Shown: positions 24,499 through 36,665 of the stretch, in pieces | Layout of the letters: each line of letters starts with the position of its first letter | Position numbering within the stretch: position 1 is the first letter of the stretch | NCBI RefSeq assembly: GCF_900005765.1 | Contig: NC_041690.1 | Location: 186,001-250,000, forward strand | Length of the DNA stretch: 64,000 bases | Direction of reading: 5' to 3' | Source: Plasmodium relictum | Lineage: Eukaryota; Apicomplexa; Aconoidasida; Haemosporida; Plasmodiidae | Made by a program: the position numbers and the translations under genes | The notes under the pieces: model-generated | The model's input: only the letters and a program-made list of their open reading frames with translations | What the model was told of the DNA's origin: nothing | The model's database searches: none

Positions 24499-27158
24499 CT
24501 ACTTTTTGCCATAATACTCTGTGAGTTTTTTATTTAAATTTTGAACAAAGTTATGAACTACTTCGCTTTTAATATTTTTGTCTATTTCAATAAAATTGTC
24601 TTTTTTTTTCAGCAAACTTTCTTTTGATTTTGTTAAAAAGTGTAAGAAATTAAAAATTTTTCCCTGATCAAATGGATTTTGAAATTTTCTAACAATAAAA
24701 GGCTGATTATTTTCATCTATTTTTAATTCATACGAAAAAAATGTTTTAGAAGAATACATTTTAAATTTCTCATTTGATGTTATGTTCTCTAGTATATTAA
24801 AAAATGATCTTAAAAAAACACTACCCATAAAATATATTAATATTATAGATAATATAACAACAGTAAGAATAATATAAAAGGAGAGATTATAATAAATTGA
24901 CGATAATTTAAAAGCTAACCAAATATATAAATATAAAATGTAAAATGAAAATAAAATGTTAGATAATATCCACATAAGGAATATTCTTGCGTTATTAATA
25001 GCCATACAATTTAAAGTGAATACACAATGATGATCATATATTTCTACACATTTATCGCAGAAACGGCAATGTTTAGTTCTTAAACGCTTAAATAAAAAGC
25101 AAGTCGGGCATAGCATGTTAATATCAAATGATGATATTTCAAATGGTTTAACATCCCATGTTAAGTCCAGCTTTTCTTTTAATTCAAATATGTTTTTATT
25201 CTTAATTTTTTCTGAAAATTCAAGTAGTTTATTTTTTTTTTCATAATTCTTTATTTCCATATTAATATTTTTAATAATATATTCAAAAATGAAATTTTGT
25301 TTTGATATATTATTGTTTTCACTTATTTCTTTTTCATTTTCATCATTGACATTATCATTATCTTCTGCTTTTTCTTCTGTCTCTACTTTTGTACTTTTAT
25401 ATAGCTCCTTTGAATTTTCTAAATATCCAGGATCACTTGAAACAACAAAATAATATATAATAAATAAAAAAGGATGAAATATATCTAAAAATATTTTTTT
25501 ATGACCTAATTCTACTCTAAACTAAAATATTTTTTTTATTAAAAAAAAAAAAAATGAGCAAGTTTAAATACTTATCCATTTAATGAATATAAAACATATA
25601 ATATTTATATATTATTTGTTCTTTTTTTATTTGTATAAAAAAATACATGTAATTATTATGTTTTATTTTTTTTTTTAATTACATAAAAAAAATAAACTAA
25701 ATTCAAATATAAATAGGTTAAAACAAGGAGGAATGGATAAATTAAAAGAGTCTTATTTTCTCTATATTTAGAGTAAATATTAAACAAAAGAGATATCTGA
25801 TAAAAAAAAAAAGGAAAAAAAAAAATAGTTTAAGTTTAATATATATATATAAAGAGAAAATATTTTAAATTAAAAAAAGGAAGAAGAGAATACATTTTTC
25901 TTTTTTTTAATCATATAATGTCCTATCTTTCCATTAGATTCATATAGGCTATATGCTATCCTTTTTTTTTTACATATTTGTTGTGTTTTTTTGCACATCA
26001 GAAATTGATATATTTTTGAATCTACATTGTTTTTATTTTCTTCAATAAACTCGACGATTGTTTTCTTAAATAAATTCAAAAATTTTTAAAATGAATTATA
26101 AAATTTTAAAGAATGTATTTAAATTTCAACATATACAGCATTACTGTAAATTATAATGTCATAGATTTTTACTTTTAAGTAATCATTTTATAAATTAAAT
26201 TGAATTATATTACATTATATAAAATATATACATGTACATGTGTAATATATATATATATATATATTTCTTTTTCTTTATTTACATTATCATCAGTTGCTAT
26301 ATCATAAATATTTTGATAGTTATTCAAAATTAAATAATCAACTGCTTCGTATGCATTCCCAATAATGGCTTTATGTAAAATAGACGATGGTTTAGTTAAA
26401 TTTATTGAATAGAGATTATTTAGAAAAATTGAAAAAAGTCGAAGAAAAAACATATTATTATTATAAGCAGACCAATCAAGAACAGAACAGTCGTTAAAAT
26501 CTTTTTCAGTTATTGAAAAGTTCAAGTGCAGTAAATAAAAAAAACATAAAATACTATTATATTGAATACTTATTATTAAGCAGTTATATCCTTTGTTATC
26601 AACTTCATATAAATTACATCCATATTTTTTTAATAAATAAATCATAAAAATATTATTTGAGCAAACTGCCCATAATAGTGGGGTCTGTTTAGTTTTAGAC
26701 TTTATGTTTACATCAGCGTCTTTAAAAAAATAAAAAAATAAATTTCATTTTTATTCTTATTAATCATATGTATTTTTTAAATATTAGTGATATAATATTT
26801 CCTCTTTAATGTTGTAATTTCATTATTTATATTTATTAGTTTAAAACAAAAGAAATAATATATATATATATATATTTTGTTTTTTTACTGTTTTCTAATA
26901 GATAGCATACTAGATATATATTATTTAAAAAAACTGCCCAATGTAGTAAGCTATTGCCTATAAAAATAAATATATGCTATATAGTTTTTAAAGAAAAATT
27001 TTATCATTAATTTATTTTATTTAACCATTTTCATCTTGACAATTAATCAAATTTTTATCTTCTTCTAATAAATGATATATTTCTTCATTATTTTGTTTTA
27101 CTAATTGAAAAATTAATTCTTTTTTAATTGATTCATCATATATAAAATTGCAAGTCAT
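24499..27158 (-). CDS. Ankyrin-repeat DHHC palmitoyltransferase (HIP14/DHHC17-like architecture)
   Basis: Six exons: 27026-27158, 26889-26957, 26283-26719, 25894-26064, 25683-25796 and 24499-25521, total 1947 nt, 648 residues. Exons 1-3 encode ankyrin repeats (GNSLLHWAVFLNN, KTKQTPLLWAVCSNN, DNKGYNCLIISIQYN, ILHKAIIGNAYEAVDYLI). Exon 5 and the start of exon 6 give two membrane helices, followed by the DPGY motif (VSSDPGYL) that precedes the cysteine-rich domain. The DHHC domain runs from CPTC (about 446) through HCRFCDKCVEIYDHHC (DHHC about 471-474) to NCMAINN. Two more helices follow, for four in total. DHHC enzymes transfer palmitate to cysteines of membrane-associated proteins, usually at Golgi, inner-membrane-complex or rhoptry membranes. 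It is tail-to-tail with the PLC-X-like gene (194-base spacer). Confidence 0.85.
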
Positions 27159-27881
27159 TTTAACAGAAAACAATAATTTTTTAAAAGTATAAAAAAAAAA
27201 ATTAAGAAATTATAGAAATAAACTCCTTTAGACATCGTAATATATAAAATATTAATTCTTAATATATTTTATTTATCCTTAATTTTTATTTTATTTTTTT
27301 TATAAAAACTGTTTAAAACATTTTATACAAAATTTTCCAAGAATATTAAAAATAAGTTGAATAAATAATATAATAATGCACAAAAAAAAAAAAAAAAAAT
27401 ACACAAAAAAAAAAAAAAAAAAAGAGAAAAAAAGTTTAATTAATTTATTAAAAAATATATTATATATATGTATTTTCTCTTTAAATTTCCATTAATTCAT
27501 ATACAATCTATGGAATACATTAAAATTACTCATATATAATATTATGAATATAAAAATATATATTATATTTAAAATGGAAAAGTTTCTTAATTAAAATAAT
27601 GAAAAATGTATAGTCTTTAAAAAATGTAGAAATTTTAATTATTGCAAGATATAAAAAATCGTAATATCCAGCAAACATTCTATATATATTTTATTTTAAT
27701 AAAAAAAAATAATTTTTTTTTTCTTCTTTATTTAAATATCTATTTTTAAATTTTAATTAAAATATTTTTATTTATAAATATTAGACAAAAAATTCAATAT
27801 ATGTTCAATAAAGAATATTTCAATTAATATAATTAATTTATACTATACAATTTTTTTTTTGTAGAAATATTTTCTCATTTT
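27159..27881. other. Intergenic 5' of the DHHC gene
   Basis: About 720 bases between two minus-strand genes: promoter of the DHHC gene and 3' UTR of the Lys/Glu-rich gene. It has two long A tracts around 27383-27424. No gene seen. Confidence 0.5.
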
Positions 27882-29447
27882 TTATAAATTCATTAATACA
27901 TTATCTTCATCAGATTGCCCACTTACTGTCGTTTTATCATCGTTGTCTTGAACGACATTTTCATTTCTTGTTTTTATTTTCTCAACCGAAAAGGATTTGC
28001 AATTCTCTTTTAAATTAAGTTTTGGCAATATTATTATATTGCTTCTTTTTTTACTATTTCTTATACTAATATACTTTTTGTTATTATCGGATATATTTTC
28101 TTCTTTTAGAGTCAAAGTATCCATAGAAATTTGATTTTTTATTAATTCTTCATTGTTCTTTATATTTTTTATAAAGTTTTTATTTTTTAAAAAATGAACT
28201 TTTTTATCATATGAAGAACTTGATTGGTTTAAATTTTTATAATCTAGTAATTCATTTGAACTATTTTGGTTTTTCGTTTCTTGATTTTCCTTCTCTTTAA
28301 TTAACCCATTTTCAATATTATTTTCATAGTTTTCTTCCATTTTTTTCTTTTCCTTATTCTTATTTTTTTCTTTTTTTATTTCTTTCTCTTTTTTCATTTC
28401 TTTTTCTTCTTCTTCATCTTTTGCTTCATTTTCTTCTGTATAATTATTTTTTTCCCTTTTTTTTTTTTTTTCTTCTTTTTCATCTGTATAACTTTCTTCT
28501 ATATTTATGATTATTTTTATTCCTTTTTCTTTTAATTCTTTATTATGTTTTTTTATTTTATCTTTTTTTATATTTATTTCCTTATGTTCTTGCCTTTCTT
28601 CCATTTCTTTATTTTCTACTTTTTTTTTATACTCCTTTTCTCTTTTTCTTACATATTCCTCACCTTTATTTATCTCTACACTATTTTTTTTATCTCCCTC
28701 TTTTTTTCTTTTTTCTTTTTCTTTTTTAATTTTCTTTTTTTTCTTTTTCTCTTTTTCTTTTTCATTATTTCTTTTTTCATTCAAATTAAAGAGTTCATCT
28801 GCATTATGATGGAAACTTGGAGAATAAACAAAATTATTTTTTGATTCTTTTTCTATATCTGATATATCTAATGAGTTTATTTCTCTATTTCTATCATTAT
28901 TTTCTTCACGACTATTTAATGAAGTATCAGTCATACAATTTCCATATATTTTGTCATTTACAGCTAAATGAAATAAAATATTGTAAAGTAAAAAAAAAGA
29001 AGATTACATATGCATATATATATAGATATAGATAATATATATAAATTACCTTTTTTATTAAATATTGATGTATCCAAAATAAATCTCTGTGGCAGTTGTA
29101 AAACAGATGCTCTTTTTAATTTTAAGTTGTAAACCACTTGTTTAACACTATCTCTTTTATTCTCGTTTATTTTATTTTTATTATCCTTAATCTTAGAAGA
29201 TGCATTTTCTACTTCATCATTTTGGGAATTACCTTTACTCTCAAAAAAAATAAAAAAATAAAATAAAATGAAATAAATATAATTATAATAAAAAGGTACA
29301 TATCTATAAGAAAAATAAGATAAAATAAAAGTTTTAAACATTTAGATTAAATGATAAAATGATGATACCTAATGTAAAATAATTAAAAAAATTTGTTATT
29401 TTATCAAAATAATCCTCTGTTATATCTTCATTTTCCTTGTTTTCCAT
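27882..29447 (-). CDS. Lys/Glu-rich orphan, 447 residues, three exons
   Basis: Exons 29369-29447, 29050-29232 and 27882-28963 join in phase 1 at both junctions for 1344 nt. The start is MENKENEDITEDYFDKITNF. The only part with a normal composition is in exon 2 (VVYNLKLKRASVLQLPQRFI) and short stretches in exon 3 (IYGNCMTDTSLNS, SNIIILPKLNLKENCKSF). Between these, about residues 130-290, the protein is almost pure Lys/Glu charge, likely a long charged helix or disordered linker. No known domain was recognised. Plus-strand Phe/Ser-rich ORFs across 28507-29035 are reverse-strand shadows of this K/E tract. Confidence 0.6.
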
Positions 29448-31587
29448 TTTTACATTAATAAAAATGAGAACCTCAATCGCTACTTATATAAGTTTTATAT
29501 ATAGAAATAGAAAGGATGGGAAAAAAGAAATGAACTTTAATATTCTAATATCCTTAATATTTTTTATTAAAAACTTAATCACTTAATTAAATATATTTTC
29601 ATGTATTTTACTAACTAAAGAAAATATTTTATATGATAATGTGTGTATAGTAATTTCATTTAAAGAAACAAAAAAAAATAAATAAATAAATAAATGTTTC
29701 TATAACCTTTTTTTATGTATTTATTTGTACATTCACATTTTAATTGATAATAAATTATGAAAATAGACAGTTATACAAAGCAAAAAAAGATATAAAAAAA
29801 AATTCACTTATAAAAGAACTTATTTAAATAACTCTAAATATTTTATTATTATTAATTATATTTAAAAATAAAAACATGCATTTAACCAAAAAAAAAAAAA
29901 AATTTTCTTTTTGTTTTCCATATATACTTTTAAGTTTATGTAGAACGGACGTTGATATCTATAACTTTTTAGTTAGAAACAAATCTTATGACAATTCTAA
30001 GAAAAAACAAAATAATATAACATACTAAAAACAAATCTATATTAATTGACAGTTTTTTAAACAATTTTTTTTTTAGAATTAATTTCCTTCAATTTTTAAA
30101 TTAATTACATTTAAAATAATAATTAAAAAAAAATAAAAAAAGAAGTAATATGATATTATAGTGAAATTGCTAAAGTTTTATTGTAATTTCAATTTTATTT
30201 TTAAATTTTATATTGAAAAAAAAACATCAAATTTATATTTCAAATTTTTATTTTTTAACCATATTTAAACAACATATGAAAATGAAGCATAAAATATAAG
30301 TACACAACAAATAAGAAAATAAAAGTTTTAAAATTAAAATACTTAATATATTTTATATTATTTTTCTATAATAGTTTATATAAAATATTATTTTTTCCTT
30401 CTTTTAAAGTAATGAAAACATTTTGATAAATCTTTTTTATATGATTTTTACACTATATATTATTTGAACAATGTATATAATAATTCAACAAAATATACAC
30501 AATTTTTTTTTAAAAATATTTTTTTGTTCTTTTTTTAATATTTTATTTGAAATGTTTAGTTTTTTAAATTATATTATTTATTTTCAGTATTTTTTCTTTT
30601 TTTTTTTTTTTTATTGTCTATAAAAAAAAAAAATTTAATTAGTTAAATGTTTTATAGTATTTCTATTTGAAATAACTGAAGTAATTTTTTTTTTATTTAT
30701 TTGCAAATGTTTTGTTTTTATAAAAATAAATATCATTCATATTTTTATTTTGTTTAATTTTGTTTCATTTTTTTTTTCTTTAATAAAAATAATGCGTTTA
30801 TATTAAAACTAGTATTTTTAAGTTTATATGTTTCTTAGAGAATTAACATTACATAAGTATTTCTCACTTTGAATAAATAATTCTATAATTTTTCTTTTAT
30901 TTTTTTGTACTTCTAAAATAGTTATAAATGAAAAACGAAAATAATTTACAGCGATTTTTTAATTTCTTTAAATTAAAAAAAAATATATAAAGACAAGGTA
31001 TTAAGATAAAAAAAAAAAAAAAAATGTATTTTTATAGTAGAGAGATAAATATTAAAAAGAAAATTATAAAAATTAACTGTAAAATGAATAGTTAATTATT
31101 ATTGGATATTTCATTTCCAAATATATATATATATATATATATATTATTTTACTCTGTTTCCTTACTAAGTTTTAATAATTCAAATAGTAGATATGCTTAA
31201 AGATGAAACAATGAAACAATTATTTTTACCCAATTACTATTAATATATTTTTTATTTATTTGTATTTTTTTATTTAAAGAATTCTTTATCTTTACTTTTT
31301 TATGTATCACTATATATTTTGTTTTTTTTCAATTAATTTTAAGTAAATATTAATTAATTTTTATCAATTGATTTCTCAAATTTTTTTCCTTTTTTCATAA
31401 ATTTTTTCTTATTTGAATGGAAACGAAAAAAAAAAAAATTATACTATTTTATATTACTAATTCCTTTTTTTTAAATAATTAAGCAATAATATTTAAGTAT
31501 AGAATAGAAAAAATGTTTGATTAATCCATAATTTGAAAAAATATACAATCTTTATTTTCAATTTTTGTGTTATATGAAAGATAAAAT
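29448..31587. other. Divergent promoter region, 2.1 kb
   Basis: Head-to-head spacer between the Lys/Glu-rich gene (-) and the 1250-residue orphan (+). Very AT-rich, with long T tracts (for example about 30600-30612) and a TA run at about 31122-31144. No coding sequence was found on either strand. Confidence 0.55.
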
Positions 31588-34500
31588 ATGGTGAATTATG
31601 ATGATATTACTCAAACTTTACTAATAGAACGAATAAAAATTCAATATGACTCGAACAGCCAATGGAATAAGTATTTAAAATATAGTTTAAGAAATCCCCA
31701 TTCCTTCATATTTCCAGATATACCTCTTTTTAATAATTGTAATATTATTAAAATGAAATACTTTATATTCAATTTGTGTATTTATTGATTATCTATACAT
31801 ATTTTAATGATTCATATTTTATCTTTTTTTTTATTTTAATAATAAAAAATTTTTTTTTAGTTAATAAAGATTTTAATTACTTTAATTCAACCTTTTTATC
31901 AAAAGGATATAAAATAAACAATATTGATAAATTAAACAAAGATTATAATGAGGTATAATCATTATTACATCTATATTTCTCTCTTATATATATTTTATTA
32001 TCTAATTTATCTAATATATGTTTATATATACTTATTCATAAAATAAATTTTATTAGATGCAAAATTAGTTGAATTAATAATATCATAAAATGAACTAATA
32101 TATTTATTTTAAATGTCATATTAAGAAAAATAAATATATACGTATATATACATAGTACTTGTAAATAAAAGTATATAATTAAATATTTTAATATAGTTTA
32201 TATGAGTTAATTCATGTGAAATATTTAATAGCATTAATATAATTAAAATATTTTTTCTTTTTTCATACAATAATAAATATATAGGGTGGTAGCAGTGAAA
32301 AATATTTATTTGAAATAGAAAAATACGAAGAAAAAAATTTTAGAGAAGACAATGATGCTTTAATAAGAAAGATTGTTTATTTATTTAAAGAATGTATGTA
32401 TTATTTCATGAGTTTTAACGAAAATGATGGTCAAATTTTAGAAAAACGTAAGAATTCTAATAAAAAAGATATAAATCATAGTAGTGAATATGAACTTTTT
32501 AAAAGCTTAAATGATTGCATAATACAACTACATGATTCTAAGAAAAAAAAAAATCAAGCTTTAATTATGACTAGTGAATTTTGCGGAGTCTTTACACCAA
32601 AATATGTTAAATTAACAAAATATTCTGATCAATTTAAAAATTTATTAAAAGAAAATAATATAAATTTTATTGATTTGTTTAATGAAGAAATTCAAAATAA
32701 TGAATTTTATAAAAAAAAAAAAGAGCATTTTGATCATTTAAAAAATTCTTCATTTGTTCCTTTAACAAAAGGAGAGATTTCTCTGGCTAATAAAAACAAT
32801 ATTACAAGAAATAATTTAATAATTAAAAAAAAAATTGAAGAAAACAATAACATTGAGAATGAACATGTTGATAGGGTTCTATTCAATAATGAAGTAGACC
32901 CCAAAAGTGATAAATACAAAAAAGAAGAAACTTTTAATAAAGCAATTGTTATACAAAATGAAAATGATTTAAATGTAAAGAAAAAAGAAAAAAAAGAAAA
33001 GAAGAAAAGAAAAAAAAATGAATGCTCTGAGAATAAAAAATATTCTTCTACTAATTTAAATACTTCTATGAAAGACAATTGTAGTATTCCCAAAGAAACA
33101 AATGATACCAATAACAATGAAGAATGCGATAATAGTAAAAAGAAAAAGAGAATGAGAAAAAGTGATGAAAAAAAAAAATATAAAAATAAAGTAAAGAATA
33201 ATGAAAAAATAAAAGAAAGTATATGTAAAGATGAAGTAAAAGAACTAGATATGGTTCTATATGAAAATGAAGAAATATACAACTATTTAAATATAAAAAA
33301 TGAAAATACTGATGTAAATAAAAATGAAAACTTTATGAAAAATACGAAAATTTTTAATTTATTAAATAAAAAAATGAATTCAGATGATTACATTTATAAA
33401 GAAATAAAGAGTGATTTTATGAAAGAAATAAATTTGCCTAATAATTTTAATTATGATGTAAATGTAATAGAAATAAATGAAAAAGATATTAAGAATTTTT
33501 ATAGATGCATAGTTAGATATATAAATAAAAAAAAAGAAAAATTAAAAATATATTACATCATAAGCAATTTTTTGTTTTTTTTTTCCAAAATGCATAAAAA
33601 TTGTATTAATTTTGATGATAATGTTCATAAAGATATTAATAGAAATTTTGACTATAAGAGTATAGTAATACAGGGTAATATTTTACCATATAATTTCTTT
33701 CTTCTTCTAAAAGCATTACATTTAATGAGTTCATATGATATCATAAAAAATTTTTATATAACTGTAAATTATGATGAAAGAAAAAATAAATGCTTGCATT
33801 TTTTAAATCTGACAGAAAATAGATTTTATGAGAATTTTAAAAAATTTGAAAAAAATATAAAATCTAATTTCATGTATGTTCATAAGTTTTTACAGAATAT
33901 GATTCCAGTAAATAAATATTTAATAACAAAAGGAAAACTGCATAAGAATATGGAAAATACTCCTTTTTCTTTTGAGAACAATGATTTATTACAAATAACG
34001 TATAATAAGTCTTATGATAATAGGGATATAGTTTTATATGAAGAAAATAATGAAGATTATACTGATGAAAATAATACAATAGGGAACAACTTAAATACTA
34101 TTAATAATAATTCATTATCTAATTATAATTACTTAATATATGATTCTAACAACATTCATAAGCAGTTACTAAATATAAAAAATTATTGTAAAATAATAGA
34201 TGATAAAGAAATGCATAAAATAATGAAGGATCTAACTGATTTTAATGATAATTACACCAAAATTTTATTAAGAGAACGTAAAATATTATTTCTATTAGAT
34301 TTATATGAAAAAAAATTTGTTTTTCAGAATTTAATGCTTAATTCTATTTTTTTTGATTCATATATTTCTTTAATTTACATTTATTATATAAATAATTATA
34401 CAAAAAATATAGATAATGTAAGACATATTCCACTATTTAAACCATCATATATTAATCTATTGGTTCATCACATAATTAAAAAAAAAAATGAAAAAAAATT

Positions 34501-35908
34501 AAAAAAAACAAAAACAAGAAATGTGCATACTGTAGACAAACTATGTAACAATTTTTTTAAAAATTCTTTTAATAAAATATTAAATGCAAAAATAGAAGAA
34601 AGAACTGATAATACTTCTTTAAATAATTTAAAAAAAGAAGAAATTAAACAAGATTCAAAAGGAGAAACTTTGGAAAATGATGATAATAAATATGAAATAA
34701 ATAACAATAGTGAGTATCATCAGACTGATGTTTATTTAACAGATGGTATAAAAAAGAATGAAACTAAAATAGTAAGTGAGAAAAATCATGAAAGTAACAT
34801 TCAAATATCAGATAGTAGCTTAATTATAAATGAAGCAGTGATAAGAAAAAAAGAATATGATAATTTAGTTATCTGTATATTTGTATTTATTAATGAAAAT
34901 TCTCATTCTTTTAGTGAGGAAGAAAAAGAAATTCGTGAACTTATATTATATGTTTTAAAAACTAAAGAAAACTCAACTGATAACAATGAAATAAAATATT
35001 CTTTTAAATACAGAAATAGTATAAATGATGCAATTACATTAAGTGAAATAGAAATAAGAAAAAATGATTATTGTCAAATATATATAATAGGCTTAGTATT
35101 AAACAATGATATATCTAATCAAACTTTACAAACAGACATAAATAATTTATATAACTTAAATCAAACATTGCATCAAAAATATAATGCAATAAATTTTGAA
35201 ATTAAAACAAAAATTTTTACTTTCTATTGGATATATCAAGTTCATATATACGGTTCTGTATTCTTAAAAAATAAAGAAATAAATCATATGATTAAAAAAG
35301 TTGATAATACATATCAGTTACCATATAATGTACAGGTTAATATATAATTGCATTTACTCTTTTATTACATATTTTTTTTTTTTTTTAAAAAGAATTATTT
35401 ACATTTTATTATCTGAAAATGCTCTTCTTTTTATTTAAATTTTTCTTAGTGGAAGAGTAAGTTGCTATGGGGTTATTATTTGTATATAATTCAAGATAGT
35501 GTAAATAGTAATTACACAAATGAAATGATTGAGAAATTAAACGAAGAAGGAATAAATATAAAGCTGTGTAGTGAAGAATTTGATGCTAAAGTAGTAGAAA
35601 ATGATATAAATGAAATTCTTAATTTACACGATTTAGAATTAAATGATTTGAAATATATAGATAATAACATATTTATGAATATTATATTTTTAATTGAAAA
35701 TGGTCATTTGACTTATTTCACTTTTATAAATACAGATAATATAAATATAACTCAAAGAAATAATTATATATCAATTCAAATTTTTAAGTCAAAAGTAACA
35801 TTTCCATCATTTAATTTAAACACACCTTTATTAAATGATACTTGGCTAAAAGATGTTTTGTCAAAGCAAACCTTATTACCTTTTAATGATTATTTTTATA
35901 AATTTTAA
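31588..35908 (+). CDS. Large orphan, 1250 residues, four exons
   Basis: Exons 31588-31738, 31861-31952, 32285-35335 and 35450-35908 fit in phase (3753 nt). The start MVNYDDITQTLLIERIKIQY and the last exon (KLLWGYYLYIIQDS, LIENGHLTYFTFIN, PLLNDTWLKDVLSKQTLLPF) have normal composition, as do about 420-560 and 1010-1100 (CIFVFINENSHSFSEEEKEI, CQIYIIGLVLNND). Lys-rich low complexity fills about 175-300 and Asn-rich stretches lie between. No signal peptide, membrane helix, catalytic motif or repeat family was recognised. The conserved ends and normally composed islands suggest one long structural protein with lineage-specific insertions. Confidence 0.7.
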
Positions 35909-36665
35909 GTGTATTACCTCATATTTTTTATTTATTTTATGTAAATTTCAATAACTTTTTATTTGATATTATAATTTCTATTCTTTTGAATCTTCATCTT
36001 ATATATATTTAAAAATAATACTTTCTCTTAAAATTATAATAATTTTTAATTAGTACAATAATTCTTTAAAATCAATTTTTTATTTAATTTAAAAAGTTTT
36101 TTTTTTTTTTTTTTACGTAAACAAAGGTAAACATTCTTTATATTTAAAAAATAAAAATTCTAGAATTATTCTTAAAAATGAAAAAACAATAAAACATTTT
36201 ATAACATTTAATAAAATTTGAAAAAAATATTATGTTCGTTTTCATTTCAAGTATTGAAAAATGAAAAAAAATAAAAAATAAAAAAAAATAGGCTTTGCTT
36301 TTTGGAATTTTTTTTTTTTCTTTTTTTTTGTCTTTTTAAAAGATTAACACAAAAAAAAAAAAATAAAAATTTATATATCATTATTTGTTTTATATATAAT
36401 ATTTTAATCATTTGTTTTATTCATTCCTTAAAATAAATTATCTTTGATTATTTTATTTTATTTCTTTTTTTTTTATTATTTTTATTTTTCGTTTCTGAAT
36501 CTTTTTATTCATATTTCTTTGGTTCCTTTTTTCACTTTCATAAAACTACTTTTTCTTTTAATTATATATTATTTATTTATATTTTCTAAAAAAAAATAAA
36601 AAAATTTATATTAATTTACGTATATATACTTAAAAAGAGTATAGTGAAAAAAAAAAAAAAAAAAA
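35909..36665. other. Convergent spacer
   Basis: About 760 bases between the 3' ends of the 1250-residue orphan (+) and the TOG-domain gene (-). Poly-T and poly-A tracts only. Confidence 0.55.

Noticed and set aside
32734-33282. 182-residue minus-strand ORF rich in Ser/Phe/Leu
   Set aside because: Reverse-strand shadow of the Lys-rich part of the 1250-residue gene.
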